DNA of 64,000 nt from Arthrobacter sp. ov118. GTDB lineage: Bacteria > Actinomycetota > Actinomycetes > Actinomycetales > Micrococcaceae. The notes beneath the pieces are model-generated. The model did not search any database, was not told where the DNA came from, and was given only the letters and a program-made list of their open reading frames with translations. Of the stretch, positions 9,086-18,177 are shown one piece after another. The translations under genes and the position numbers were made by a program. Positions within the stretch are counted from its first letter, which is position 1; each line of letters opens with the position of its first letter. The DNA lies in NCBI RefSeq assembly GCF_900116495.1, contig NZ_FPAY01000005.1:186001-250000 (forward strand). Direction: 5' to 3'.

Positions 9086-10225
9086 ATGAGTGATCATCGC
9101 GGCCTTTCCGAGCCGGCTCCGTTCACTGCCGATGACTTCGCCCAGCGGCTGCGGCGTGCAGCCCATGCCGCCCAAGATGCCGGGCTCGACGGCATCCTGG
9201 TCACTCCCGGACCGGACCTGCTGTACCTCACCGGATATGCACCTGTGGCCATCACTGAACGCATCACCACATGCTCGTGATCCCCGTCGACGCGGAGCCC
9301 GCCATGATCGTTCCGAGGCTCGAGAGGCCCGACGCGGAAGCGGCCGCCGGCGCCTCGATTTTGCGGATCACCGACTGGACCGACGGGAGCGACCCGTACA
9401 CGAAATCTGCGACGCTGATGGCCGGCACCGGACGTTATGCCGTCTCTGACTCGGCCTGGGCCATGCACCTCCTCGGCCTGCAGGATCGACTGCCCAACTC
9501 GTCCTACGTCTCGATGACGACCGCCCTGCCGATGCTTCGGGCGATCAAGGATAACGACGGGATCGAGCGGCTGGCGGCGGCCGGCGCGGCCGCCGACCAG
9601 GCGTACGAGGAGATCGTCACCGTGCGGTTCGCTGGGCGCAGCGAGACCGACGTCGGCTCTGATCTCGCCGACCTACTTCGCCAGTTCGGTCATGCGCAGG
9701 TGGACTTCACCGTCGTCGGTTCGGGTCCGAACGGAGCCAACCCTCACCACGAGATCGGCCCGCGGATAATCGAGGACGGAGACATGGTGGTGCTCGACTT
9801 CGGCGGCCTGAAACACGGCTACGGATCGGACACGACGCGGACCGTGCACGTCGGCGAACCCACCTCCGAGGAGCGCGAGGTTCACGACGTCGTCAGACAG
9901 GCACAGCAGGCCGGGTTCGAGGCCGTGCGGCCAGGCGTCGAGTGCCAGGAGATCGATCGCGTGTCCCGGGCGGTGATTACTGAAGCTGGCTACGGCGACT
10001 ACTTCATTCACCGCGTCGGGCACGGAATCGGACTGACGACTCACGAGCCGCCGTACATGGTGGAGGGCGAAACCCAGATCCTCCACCCCGGCATGTGCTT
10101 CTCGATCGAACCCGGAATCTACCTCGGGCAGATTCGGCGTACGGATCGAGGACATTGTGACGGTCGTTCCCGACGGCGGACGGCGACTCAATCAGACTTC
10201 GCACGAGATGAGAATCGTCCACTAG
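9086..10225 (+). pseudogene. M24 family Xaa-Pro aminopeptidase, frameshifted twice
   Basis: A creatinase/prolidase-type metallopeptidase that would be about 375 aa if intact. It begins MSDHRGLSEP at 9086 and reads to GYAPVAITERIT. The frame then breaks near 9270, where two extra bases (AC) shift it before MLVIPVDAEP. The metal-binding part is clear: LDFGGLKHGYGSDTTRTVHV supplies the two Asp, HRVGHGIGLTTHEPP the His, and SIEPGIY a Glu. A second break near 10125 (two bases missing after ATCTACCTC) moves the last ligand block VRIEDIVTVVPDGG to another frame, which ends at TAG 10223-10225. With two shifts it is most likely dead, unless the assembly is wrong. Confidence 0.82.
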
Positions 10226-10263
10226 TTAGCCGACGTGGTCCGCGGTCTGACTGGCCCCGGAAC

Positions 10264-10299
10264 GAGATCGCTTCTGAGTCCTCAGGAGCGATCTTGTTT
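10264..10299 (+). terminator. rho-independent terminator
   Basis: GAGATCGCTTCTGAG pairs with CTCAGGAGCGATCTT across two bases and is followed by GTTTT. It lies 40 bp behind the M24 pseudogene. Confidence 0.75.
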
Positions 10300-10381
10300 T
10301 GGCCAGGCTGAGCGCTAGGCGGAACCCATGCGACCCCCGAGGCCCGCCGGCAGGCGCGATTCGGTCGATGCGGGCAAGTAG

Positions 10382-10747
10382 GTATTCCGGCTTAGCGGCC
10401 ACGGCCCAGACGCGCACGGTGTAGCGCACTGCCAGCGGAATGCCCCTGGACAAGCTGCCGGGGCCGCTCACATGTGCGCGCACGCTCTCGGCGTAGCCGG
10501 CTACGCCGCGAAAGCGGTCGGTCTGGCCGCTCCGGAAAGGCCAACGGCCATCCCCGACGAGATCTCCTGCCAGCTCGAGCACATGAATGCTCAAGTGAGG
10601 GCGGCGCTTCAGAAGTTCCCACCACTTGGTGAGGACTCCGCGGGCCCGCTCCGTTCCGGACTTCTCGCGTCGGGCATTCTCGGGTCAATCATTCGGAAGA
10701 TTCAGGCCGCTATGGACAGTACCTCGCCAGAAAAGGGTGCCCGATAG
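10382..10747 (+). pseudogene. immunity-like protein, C-terminal remnant
   Basis: The frame open from 10382 to TAG at 10747 encodes HALGVAGYAAKAVGLAAPERP after QAAGAAHM, then LEHMNAQVRAALQKFPPLGE and a short tail. This resembles the C-terminal half of the actinobacterial putative immunity protein family (Imm5-like, sometimes misannotated as SbcC), normally about 170-190 aa. The N-terminal half is absent: the frame stops at TAG 10379. An internal ATG at 10472 could start a 91-aa product. I judge it a truncated remnant. Family assignment is from memory of similar proteins and is only moderately sure. Confidence 0.45.
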
Positions 10748-11039
10748 GCGGACGCTCAGCGGGATAAAGCAGCGCGTCCAGGCGAAAAATCTTCCAGAAA
10801 ATTTCCTCAGGTCATGTCATCACTACAATTCGCCGGCATGAATAGGTACAGCGCCAACCACGGCCACCAGAACAATCCAGAAGGGAGACTCGGTTGACCC
10901 CACATCCCAGCCGGCGGAGGGCCCACCAGCCAGGGGACTAAACCCGCCACCTACACAACCGAACAGGCCATCGCGGCGGCCAGACAACGAGCCGCGACAA
11001 GCGTCAGAGGGACCCGGGGCAACGTACACACGTTAAAGC

Positions 11040-11067
11040 AAAAACCCCCTCTGACGAGGGGGAATGC
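11040..11067 (-). terminator. terminator behind tRNA-3'-end-like sequence
   Basis: Read on the minus strand, CCCCCTC and GAGGGGG pair around GTCA, followed by TTTTT. It lies directly after the tRNA-3'-end-like sequence on the same strand, as expected downstream of a tRNA gene. Confidence 0.65.
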
Positions 11068-11068
11068 T

Positions 11069-11139
11069 GTGCCCGAGGTGGGACTCGAACTACATTCCAG
11101 CCCTTGCAGACATTGGAAACACTGGGGACATGCGGAATC
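11069..11139 (-). repeat. attachment-site-like repeat, copy 1 (tRNA 3' end)
   Basis: On the minus strand this ends with GTTCGAGTCCCACCTCGGGC plus AC: a T-loop plus acceptor 3' strand of a tRNA without the rest of the tRNA. The same 22 bp, followed by similar flanks up to GCGGAATCC, recurs at 53207-53279 in the same orientation. Partial tRNA ends of this kind are the usual footprint of tyrosine-integrase elements. Confidence 0.6.
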
Positions 11140-11513
11140 CGGCCGAATACGAAACCGGTAATGACCGGTCCGGCTCTGTTGTTTTTCGGGACGGTAATCG
11201 GCCCACTATTTGGCCCATTTGACACCTACCCCCGGATACGGGAAGTCGGGCAGCCCGTCAAGGCACCATGGTCCGGCGTCCCGAGAGGGAGCCTGGTTTT
11301 CCGCGATTCTCTAGGAGGTTTCCGGTGCGTCTCTGGTCAGGCTTTCGAAGGTGCCGGACCGGTGACAAGTGTCGCCAACTTCACTGCTCGACACCGGCCT
11401 TGTGGGTTTCGCTGCCTGTCGTGGACCACAATTCGTGGTGCACTGATTCGAACTTCCGGGGGCCGCCGTCGAACGACCCGACGTCACAGCACATCACCCA
11501 CCCCGTGTCGTGG

Positions 11514-12143
11514 TCAACTGGACTGGCCGAGGCTGACGACGAGGTTGATCGCCACTGCGACCACGAAGGTGCCGAAGAAGTAGGAGAGCAAAGCGTGCCC
11601 CAGGGCGATCCTGCGGGAGGGAGTGGATGACTCGTTCACATTGCTCGCGCTGTATGCCATGCCGATAGAGAATGCTGCGTAGGCGAAGTCGCTGTACGAC
11701 GGGTCCTCGTCCTGGTTGAAGCGGAAGCGATGGCGGTCGTCGTGGTAGTACATCCGAGCGTACTTGAACGCGTAGACAGTGTTGACGAGAGCCCACGCGA
11801 GCACCACGCCGAGAGCCGCCAGGATCGCCGCGGCCACGCCGATGGGGTCCTTCTGCTGGCTGCGGATCAATGCAAAGACGACCGCCACGAGACTGACGAA
11901 TGTCGCGCCGATGATGAGGGAGTCAACGAGCCGTCGAGACCGACCTTCCTGGAGGGCGAGCTTACCCGTGGCCTCCGGACCAGCGGGCCACGCCTTAGTC
12001 CACGCCCAGACCAGGAAGACGCAGCCGGCGACAGCCCATCCGATCAAGGGCGCGAGTTCGGGAGCACCGATCAACGCCGGAACGAGTGCGATAACGAGGC
12101 CGATGACGGCCGAGACTAGAGCCTTGCGATCTATGTGCGACAT
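11514..12143 (-). CDS. DUF1345 family membrane protein
   Basis: 209-aa integral membrane protein. ATG 12143 (MSHIDRKALVSA) is preceded by GGAGGGG. Hydrophobic segments are visible near residues 8-28, 33-50, 75-95, 105-130 and 180-205. The family signature is at residues 140-170: KYARMYYHDDRHRF followed by DPSYSDFAYAAFSIGM. DUF1345 proteins are uncharacterised bacterial inner-membrane proteins. It is monocistronic, transcribed toward the attachment-like scar. No functional clue comes from its neighbours. Confidence 0.85.
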   Translation of the reverse strand: MSHIDRKALVSAVIGLVIALVPALIGAPELAPLIGWAVAGCVFLVWAWTKAWPAGPEATGKLALQEGRSRRLVDSLIIGATFVSLVAVVFALIRSQQKDPIGVAAAILAALGVVLAWALVNTVYAFKYARMYYHDDRHRFRFNQDEDPSYSDFAYAAFSIGMAYSASNVNESSTPSRRIALGHALLSYFFGTFVVAVAINLVVSLGQSS

Positions 12144-12672
12144 TGAAGAAGTGCCCCTCCAGCCTCGATTGACCGCGAAGGGGTCCGATGGCCCACCGCC
12201 CTGGGCCAGAGCGAATCTCAACATCACGGAATATCTCAGGACCTACGGATTCCTTTGTGTTCACAAGGAACCGGGCGGTTCACTGCCCCCGATTGTACGC
12301 GGACATGCTCGGGTCCTTCATGATTGGTTCAATGAGTAAGTGATGGGCGTGCAATCCGCTTGGAGCATCAGAGCGATCCTAGACGTCACCGGATGGCTCG
12401 GGAACTTGCGGGTTCCCTTGCGCCACGAGATCCGGTGCCCAACTGGATCGTCAGCACTTCGGGAGCGCGGAGAGAGTACGTCTCCCCCTTCTGGCCGACG
12501 CCGGTGCTTCACCGTCGTGGTGCAGAGGTAGCGAAGAGCGTAACAAGCTCACGCGACACTTTGTCGTCTCTTACGCAACCGACACGACCAAAAACCCCGA
12601 CCGACCACTGACCGTATCAGTACCACGTTCGGAAATTGCCCTTCCCGCAGCCAAATTCTCCGCTCCGGGCTC
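12144..12672. other. 530-bp stretch, no gene recognised
   Basis: Frames here are short and give no recognisable protein. It should contain the promoter of the minus-strand DUF1345 gene near its left side. Confidence 0.3.
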
Positions 12673-12840
12673 TCAGGATTTGGCTGGGTGGAGGACGACT
12701 TTCGTCCAGCCGTCTTCGCGGCTGTCGAAGTTTCTGTAGCCCTCAGGGGCCTGAGCCAACGGCAGTTCGTGGCTGACGATGAAGGGCCCATGACAAGGTC
12801 GCGCAGAGGCCGGTTGTACTCCGGGTCCAACAACCAGGGA
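12673..12840 (-). pseudogene. zinc-type alcohol/formaldehyde dehydrogenase, C-terminal remnant
   Basis: Only the last 50-odd residues remain. One minus-strand frame reads DPEYNRPLRDLVMGP. A frame change near 12787 then gives SFIVSHELPLAQAPEGYRNF and DSREDGWTKVVLHPAKS before TGA at 12673-12675. This is the C-terminus of glutathione-independent formaldehyde dehydrogenase/zinc alcohol dehydrogenases. The catalytic zinc domain and nucleotide-binding fold are missing. It is dead. Confidence 0.75.
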
Positions 12841-12873
12841 CTTGAATCATTCTTTCTAAGCGAGAGCTTTTTC

Positions 12874-13490
12874 CTACGCCGACTGCTTGCGAAAGACGTA
12901 ATCAGCAGCTGCACGCCAGTGCTCGCCGTGGCCATTCAGGTACATGTCGGCCCAGGGCTGGATTCCCGTCTGTATGAGGATTCCAAGAGGTCGTACATGG
13001 CAGCCGTTCGTTTTACCAGAGCTTCGGGCAAAGCCTTCCGCATTGCGGCATCTGCTCCGTAGCCGTCCACCACTGCCCGCAATCTCAATGCAGCTTCAGC
13101 TACGGGTTGTTCGTCAAAGAGCAGGCCGAAGGACTGCGCAGCATACGCCAGGTCCCAAAGACGTGTGCTCGGACCAGCTGCATCCCAGTCGATGAAGACC
13201 CACCGCTCCCCCATGATCAGATTCCATGGAGCCAGGTCGTTATGACACATCAGATCCGGTTCCTCGGCCGGCAGCAGCATTTTCCACCCGTCTGTAGCGG
13301 GAAGCTTCACGCCTTCGCTCGCGTCGTGAATCTGCCGGATCAACCCGCCCACCCGCAGGAGCGCATCGCGTCCCAGCGGTAGCTGATCCATCGCCGAGAC
13401 ACCATCCACGTACTCGATAACGTGACGGCCTTCGTCATCCCTGCCTAGAGGCCGAGGAACATCAACACTTCCCGCATCGTGGCCCGCACC
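12874..13490 (-). pseudogene. aminoglycoside phosphotransferase-family protein, truncated and frameshifted
   Basis: Phosphotransferase of the APH/choline-kinase fold. VPRPLGRDDEGRHVIEYVDG opens it, followed by the Brenner motif CHNDLAPWNLIM (catalytic Asp) and FIDWDAAGPSTRLWDLAY (metal-binding Asp). The N-terminal part of the N-lobe is missing: upstream it joins a ParB-like fragment (13489-13604). Near 12980 the frame shifts; the proper C-terminus IQPWADMYLNGHGEHWRAA continues in another frame to TAG at 12874-12876. The uncorrected frame gives a 189-aa protein (12936-13505) whose first residues come from the ParB fragment. Probably non-functional despite an intact active site. Confidence 0.72.
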
Positions 13491-13604
13491 GATGAAATCC
13501 GACACGGACGCGTCCCCCTCCTCGTGCCCGGCAGCAAGGAACGCCGCACGGACCTGCCCGGCTTCGTCTTAAGTGAAATACGGCGTGAACGCCGCTACCT
13601 TCTT
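13489..13604 (-). pseudogene. ParB-like (RHH) fragment fused to phosphotransferase
   Basis: The minus strand encodes KVAAFTPYFT, a TAA stop, then DEAGQVRAAFLAAGHEEG and ASVSDFI. This matches the N-terminal part of the complete ParB-like gene at 22216-22476 (KIAAFTPYFTEAEADQVRAA...). The fragment ends where the phosphotransferase sequence begins, so the insertion or deletion joint lies at about 13489. Confidence 0.7.
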
Positions 13605-14041
13605 CATCCCGTTGATCTTCCCTTACGCAGTGCCCGGCTCATGATCCTTCCCTGTCCACGGCGTGCCCCGCCCGGCCCCGCTCCGTGCAGGACCAGCCGG
13701 GCGGCCCAGAAGACCAGCAGCACGGCGACCGCCACCTAGACATCCGCCCAGCCGAATGCCCCAACTCAAGCGACTCGCCCAGGGGACACGCGCCCAAGAA
13801 GAACGCGCCACCCAAGCAACTCCAGCACTCAGCCCGGGAGCCGTGGCTGTGGACCCCGAGCGGGGGCTAAGCGCCTACGATGCCCTGTTCCGCCGCTTAC
13901 GGCCCGGTTCTCCTGAAGCTGTCATGAGGTGCCAAACGCTAGATCGAACGGCATGTCTTCGGGAATGCCTACTGTGGGAGATGGGCTACCGGCTGCTGCT
14001 GAAAAGCTAGTCATCAGGTGCTCCTATGGAAGAATCACGGC
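13605..14041. other. 440-bp stretch, no gene recognised
   Basis: No frame gives a recognisable protein. The right end must hold the promoter and leader of the DJ-1/PfpI gene. Confidence 0.3.
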
Positions 14042-14665
14042 ATGAGCGAAGCCACTGCCCCGACCCGGGTTGGCATCTTTGTATTCGACGAAGTTGAAGT
14101 CCTTGACTGCTGCGGACCGTTCGAGGTGTTCTCGGTCGCCAATCGTGTCAATTCGCTGCGCAACGGAACGCTGCCCTTCGTCCTCTCGCTGATCGCCAAG
14201 ACTCCTGAGGTGTCTGCCAGAGGCGGACTGGCGCTGCGGGCTCACCAGATCATCGATCAGGATCCCGAGGTTGACCTGCTTCTCGTCTCAGGAGGCGTGA
14301 CGGGTGCGGTCGAACGCGACCGGGCGACGATTTCCTGGCTCTCGAGGTCTCAGGCGCAGGTGAAGGCCTCTATCTGCACGGGAGCTTTTCTGCTCGCAGA
14401 AGCCGGAATCCTGACTGACCAGCGTGTCACGACGCATTGGGAGGACCAGAGTGCCCTCAGCGCCCGGTGGCCGAGCCTCAGAGTGGAACGGGACAGGCGG
14501 TGGGTGTGTGACGGGAACGTCTTCTCTTCAGGCGGGATATCCGCCGGGATCGACTTGAGCCTGCATCTCGTCGAAGTGACCGCTGGTCGCGATCTGGCAA
14601 TCGCCACTGCAAAGCAGATGGAGTACACATGGGTCGAAGATGCCTACGCTCCCGGGGTGCGTTGA
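14042..14665 (+). CDS. DJ-1/PfpI family protein (class I amidotransferase-like)
   Basis: 207-aa protein of the DJ-1/PfpI fold, GlxA-like branch. It starts with a beta strand (TRVGIFVFDEVEVLDCCGPFEV), and the nucleophile-elbow Cys lies in KASICTGAFLLAEAGIL near residue 115. TTHWEDQSAL near 135 supplies the conserved His. The C-terminus (FSSGGISAGIDLSLHLVE) matches the conserved end of the domain. It lacks the AraC-type DNA-binding domain that GlxA regulators carry, so it is likely an enzyme (isonitrile hydratase, protease or glyoxalase-like). ATG 14042 is chosen as the first residue of the domain. Confidence 0.87.
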   Translation: MSEATAPTRVGIFVFDEVEVLDCCGPFEVFSVANRVNSLRNGTLPFVLSLIAKTPEVSARGGLALRAHQIIDQDPEVDLLLVSGGVTGAVERDRATISWLSRSQAQVKASICTGAFLLAEAGILTDQRVTTHWEDQSALSARWPSLRVERDRRWVCDGNVFSSGGISAGIDLSLHLVEVTAGRDLAIATAKQMEYTWVEDAYAPGVR

Positions 14666-14729
14666 TTCTAGACGCTTGCTGCTTGGCACCCAGTCAGGCG
14701 ATACGCCGCGCATCCGGTGAGAGGGAACA

Positions 14730-14975
14730 GGGGGTGTAAGCGGCGGCCAACGCATCATGACGGATTCCAAAATCCGCTCCGCACGGAAGCTCCTCAGCGA
14801 GGGCACGCCACCCAAGAAAGTTGCCAAAATCCTCGGCGTCCCTGTACCTACCCTCTACCGCTGGGTCCCGGCAACGACTTCTGAAACTGAGAACATCCCC
14901 GTGAGACAGACTGTATGGGAAAGTGCCGACACCGAAACCACGGGATTTCGGAGGTCTGGCGGCCATCCGTCTTAA
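14730..14975 (+). pseudogene. serine recombinase (resolvase/invertase) C-terminal remnant
   Basis: The frame reads MTDSKIRSARKLLSEGTPPK then KVAKILGVPVPTLYRWVP, a Hin-type helix-turn-helix as found at the C-terminus of small serine recombinases (usual length about 190 aa). Upstream codons GVSGGQRI recall the GGRP linker before this domain. The catalytic domain with the active Ser is absent. A 72-aa DNA-binding peptide could be made from ATG 14757, but no ribosome site is obvious. Fragments resembling the catalytic part occur at 52729-52990. Confidence 0.6.
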
Positions 14976-15108
14976 CTAGAGTTTGCGAGACTGGGGGCGG
15001 CGGGCCGCTGACACGGGCGTGAGCGAGGCAGTGAACAGATGGCGAAGAGGCGGTGAACTGCGGCGTGTGGGTTGTGAGAGGCCTCCCGGCTCCCCATAGC
15101 GTCGGAGC

Positions 15109-16779
15109 ATGATCACACCCAATCATCGTTTCCGCAGGGCCGCCATCACCGCCTTGGCCGTGACCCTCCCGGTCGCCTTCCTTGCCCCCGCCAGCGCCTC
15201 CACCGCCGCTCCGGGCACCGCGCACCAGGCCGCGGCCGTCATCCCGGACCCGTCCGCCAACCTCGACCTGGGCGCTCCCGGTCAGCCGGAGTCCCGCACT
15301 GTGACCACCCTGGCCCCCGGCCTCACCCGGACGTCCATCACCCGAGGCATCCCCAACCAGGACTTCTTCTGGACCGCTGAGGTCGCCGTTCCTTCAACGT
15401 CCCCGGACCCGGACGCGCCGGCTTCGGCGCTGTCAACGCGGGCTCAGGCCCAAATGGTCGCCAACAAGCTCAACGCAGCCGGTGCGGTTGCCCGCGTCGA
15501 ACGCGTCCTGTCACCCCGGCTCGCCGACGCCGGCGGGGACCTCGGCTACCGCGTCCGCGCCGGACACTTCGCGGCCAAAGCCGACGGCTCCGCCACCGTG
15601 GCCCAGATCCAGGCAGCCGGCTACAAGTCCTCTATGATCTACACAGGCTGGGACGGCGACGACGGCTCCAGCGAGAACGACCGCGGACCCTGGAAGCTGG
15701 AGGTCCTCACCATCGACCCGAAACAATTCCGCGGCGACCTGACTTCCTCCTTCGGACCCGACCTAGAGAACCGGGAAACCACCAGCCAGCTCGCAGCCGC
15801 ATCAGGCGCCTTGGCCGGGACCAACGGCGGCTACTTCGTCATGGACCCCGCCGCCGGGGCCCAGGGTGATCCCGCGGGCGCGGCGGTGCAGGACGGAAAG
15901 GTTCTCAGCGAACCCGTCGGAGACCGCCCCTCCCTCGTCATCGGGGCCAAGAACGCAACCTCGGTCCAGCGGCTGCACTGGCGCGGCACTGTCAGTACCC
16001 CCGGCAACCCCGAAGCGCTTTCCCTGGACGGCCTGAACCGTGTGCCGGGCCTCATCCGCAACTGCGGTGGCCCCGACGACACCCCAACGAACCTGCCGCT
16101 GCACGATTTCACCTGCACCGACCCGGACGAGATCGTGGCCTTTACCCCCGAGTTCGGCGTCTCCACCCCGTCCGGGCCCGGCCTCGAAGCCGTCGTTGAC
16201 GCCAACGGCACGGTCACGGCCCTCCACCATACGCGCGGCACCACTGTCCCGGCCGACGGTCACACCCTGCAGGCCATCGGTGCAGATGTGGACAAGCTCG
16301 CCGCGCTGGCCAAGCCCGGCTCAAAGCTGAGGATCGGCACGGACCTCCTCAACGAAAGCGGAAAAACGCTGAAGACCGGCGTCACCACCGATGTCGTCAA
16401 CGGCGGCCCCACCCTGGTCCAGAACGGTGAGCTCCACGTGACCGCCAAGCGCGACGGCATGGTCCGCACCGGCGACAACAACTCCTTCTTCTACGGCTGG
16501 GTGCACAAGCGCAACCCCCGCACCATTGCCGGCGTTGACGCCCAGGGACGCACCATGATCGTCACCGCCGACGGGCGGCAGACAACCTCCCTCGGGCTCA
16601 GCATCAAGGAGTCCGCCGACGTCGCCCGCTCACTGGGCATGATCAACGCGATCAATCTGGACGGCGGCGGATCCACCACCATGGTCCAGGGCGGTCAGGT
16701 CGTGAACTCGCCCTCCGACGCGACCGGTGAACGCCCGGTCGGAGACGCACTCCTCGTCCTGCCCGGCCGCAAGGACTAG
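15109..16779 (+). CDS. secreted phosphodiester glycosidase (NAGPA domain) protein
   Basis: 556-aa exported protein. An N-terminal signal peptide (RRAAITALAVTLPVAFLAPA SAS, cleavage near 31) is followed by a SPOR-like segment around residues 100-175 (AQMVANKLNAAGAVARVERV). The C-terminal half is a NAGPA domain: GTNGGYF near 240, NGGPTLVQNGEL near 428, and the diagnostic NLDGGGSTTMV near 522. Family members remove N-acetylglucosamine or other sugars linked through phosphodiesters, so cell-wall teichoic or phosphoglycan turnover is plausible. The gene is single and has its own terminator. ATG 15109 is the only start before the signal peptide. Confidence 0.88.
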   Translation: MITPNHRFRRAAITALAVTLPVAFLAPASASTAAPGTAHQAAAVIPDPSANLDLGAPGQPESRTVTTLAPGLTRTSITRGIPNQDFFWTAEVAVPSTSPDPDAPASALSTRAQAQMVANKLNAAGAVARVERVLSPRLADAGGDLGYRVRAGHFAAKADGSATVAQIQAAGYKSSMIYTGWDGDDGSSENDRGPWKLEVLTIDPKQFRGDLTSSFGPDLENRETTSQLAAASGALAGTNGGYFVMDPAAGAQGDPAGAAVQDGKVLSEPVGDRPSLVIGAKNATSVQRLHWRGTVSTPGNPEALSLDGLNRVPGLIRNCGGPDDTPTNLPLHDFTCTDPDEIVAFTPEFGVSTPSGPGLEAVVDANGTVTALHHTRGTTVPADGHTLQAIGADVDKLAALAKPGSKLRIGTDLLNESGKTLKTGVTTDVVNGGPTLVQNGELHVTAKRDGMVRTGDNNSFFYGWVHKRNPRTIAGVDAQGRTMIVTADGRQTTSLGLSIKESADVARSLGMINAINLDGGGSTTMVQGGQVVNSPSDATGERPVGDALLVLPGRKD

Positions 16780-16800
16780 TCCAGAGGAGCAGACCTCGCT

Positions 16801-16838
16801 AAAGCGCCTGTTCCGGCCCTGGAGCAGGCGCTTTCTGC
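16801..16838 (+). terminator. rho-independent terminator
   Basis: AAAGCGCCTG and CAGGCGCTTT form a 10-bp stem around 14 bases, 20 bp behind the NAGPA gene. The trailing T-run is short, and the A-rich left side would let it work in both directions. Confidence 0.75.
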
Positions 16839-17330
16839 GGTTCGTGATCCCGAGTTACCTTGTGCCTCCAGCAGCGCGGTCAGGTGCAGCACCTGCGCGG
16901 AGAGCTTCCAGAGTTCCTGCTGGACGTGCGCCTCGACGGCGTCCAGTTCGGCCTGGGTCTCTTGGGCGACGGTCTGCACCATCCAGGAGCAGCCCGGATT
17001 GCACCTTGCAGGCACACCCCCTACTTTCCCACCAAGTCGCCGGCGTTGTCGGTTGCTCTCGGCGACCTGCCCGGAGGGGGCGACGGGAGTGCCTTGGAAG
17101 TATCCACCGAAGGATGTTTCCCGCGAGTAGGGTGGCCAGGGGATCCGGCTTTGCCGAACGGCATAGCCGGGGCCACTCTTTGCAGCCACGAGTTTCGTTC
17201 CGTCGGAAATTGCTGACTCACAGGCCTGGGGTTTTTTCTTATGCCCTGCGGGGTGTGGGATTGAAGGGTGTTCAGGCAAGTGCTCAGGCTCTAAGCTTTA
17301 GCCCCAAATACCCGACTTCAGGAGGCTCTT
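16839..17330. other. 490-bp stretch, possible small coiled-coil protein on minus strand
   Basis: A minus-strand frame from ATG 16982 to 16776 would encode 68 aa starting MVQTVAQETQAELDAVEAHV, coiled-coil-like. It has no ribosome site and would run through the terminator at 16801-16838, so I do not call it as a gene. The right end holds the AGGAGG site of the next gene at 17320-17325. Confidence 0.3.
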
Positions 17331-17806
17331 GTGCGCACCTCTGACCAGATCGACCGGGCGGCTCAGGCCCGCCACTTCCAGGAAGCCCTCCTCACACGCG
17401 TTGCCAAGGGCAGGGAATGGGCGACCCCTGGCGTTGAAGCTGCGCTTCGTCGTGCCCTGACAGGCATCGACACCGGCTTGGAGGCGGCGTCACCCCGCCT
17501 TCAGGCCAGCCTGCGGACCATCGCCGATGAACTCGCCGGAAGGGTGGAAACAGCCACCCCGCGGCTCCACGAGCGGATAGCGAGGCTCATCCCAGTGGCC
17601 GAGACCCCCGCACAAGCGATGCCCCGCAGAAGACAACCCGGATGCTCTGGTGGTCGATCCTGGCTGCCTTGGCGGCCATGGCTGGCGGAGCGGCGGTGTG
17701 GCGGGTGATGCGGTCGTCGGTTCCCGAACCCGAACCTGAATCAGCGTCCGAAGCTGCAACAGCAGGGGAAACCTCCATAACCCCGCCCCCGGAAGTCGTC
17801 ACATAA
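17331..17806 (+). pseudogene. membrane-anchored hypothetical protein, frameshifted
   Basis: A GTG start at 17331 follows AGGAGG. The first 90 residues (MRTSDQIDRAAQARHFQEAL, then amphipathic helices with TPGVEAALRRALTGI repeats) are helical and apolipoprotein-like. The frame shifts between about 17608 and 17620. In the next frame the protein would continue TTRMLWWSILAALAAMAGGA, a single transmembrane helix, and end PEVVT at TAA 17804. Without the shift it would be about 158 aa with a C-terminal anchor, a pattern common in actinobacterial stress loci. The unshifted frame stops at 17708 without a membrane segment. A sequencing error is as likely as true decay. Confidence 0.6.
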
Positions 17807-17850
17807 ATCCCACTCGGGGTGAGGCCCCAACCATGCATCAACCTGCACGG

Positions 17851-17942
17851 GGCGTAAAACTCTAACGGCCGGCGGAGGACAGCCGGCAGGTCGCCCATGC
17901 GTGCCCGGACCGGCTCCGTCGCCGGTCCTTCGCATCGCAGCA
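17851..17942 (+). repeat. 90-bp intergenic repeat, copy 1
   Basis: From CGTAAAACTCTAACGGCCGG onward this matches 36241-36333 with a few small gaps, at roughly three-quarters identity by eye. Conserved cores are GGCCGGCGG, GCCGGC and GCTCCGTCG-CGGTCC. The GCCGGC pairs allow a hairpin. Both copies lie downstream of minus-strand membrane/stress genes. The function is unknown. Confidence 0.55.
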
Positions 17943-18177
17943 GCCTTGTCGGCTTTGATCCAATGCCAGCGACACCGCATCGCTGTCGCGCGGTGATGTC
18001 TCGAACATGGTGGCACGGACGGCCAGCAACGCTTTCCCAAGGGCTGTAAGATCAATGCTCCCGGCGCCGGCAACCAGTCGTGACTACTCTTTCAGCCATG
18101 GACGACAGGGAGTTAAGCACAACAGCCGGCCACCCCAGCGCGTGTGCGCAGGGTTGGCCGGCCGCGGTGTTTGTGAA

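Larger units (their letters stand above)
10748..11513. other. 770-bp stretch with terminator and attachment-like scar
   Basis: No convincing gene. It contains the hairpin at 11045-11062 and the tRNA-3'-end-like sequence at 11069-11139, listed separately. The remaining sequence up to the DUF1345 gene shows nothing recognisable. Confidence 0.4.

Noticed and set aside
10472..10747. Intact 91-aa immunity protein
   Set aside because: Family-like sequence continues upstream of the ATG into a region that hits a stop, so this looks like the truncated end of a longer gene.
11069..11139. Complete tRNA gene
   Set aside because: Only the T-loop and 3' acceptor strand are present; no anticodon arm or 5' acceptor strand. 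The same holds at 53207-53279.
16776..16982. Possible 68-aa coiled-coil protein on the minus strand
   Set aside because: Would read through the terminator of the NAGPA gene and lacks a ribosome site.
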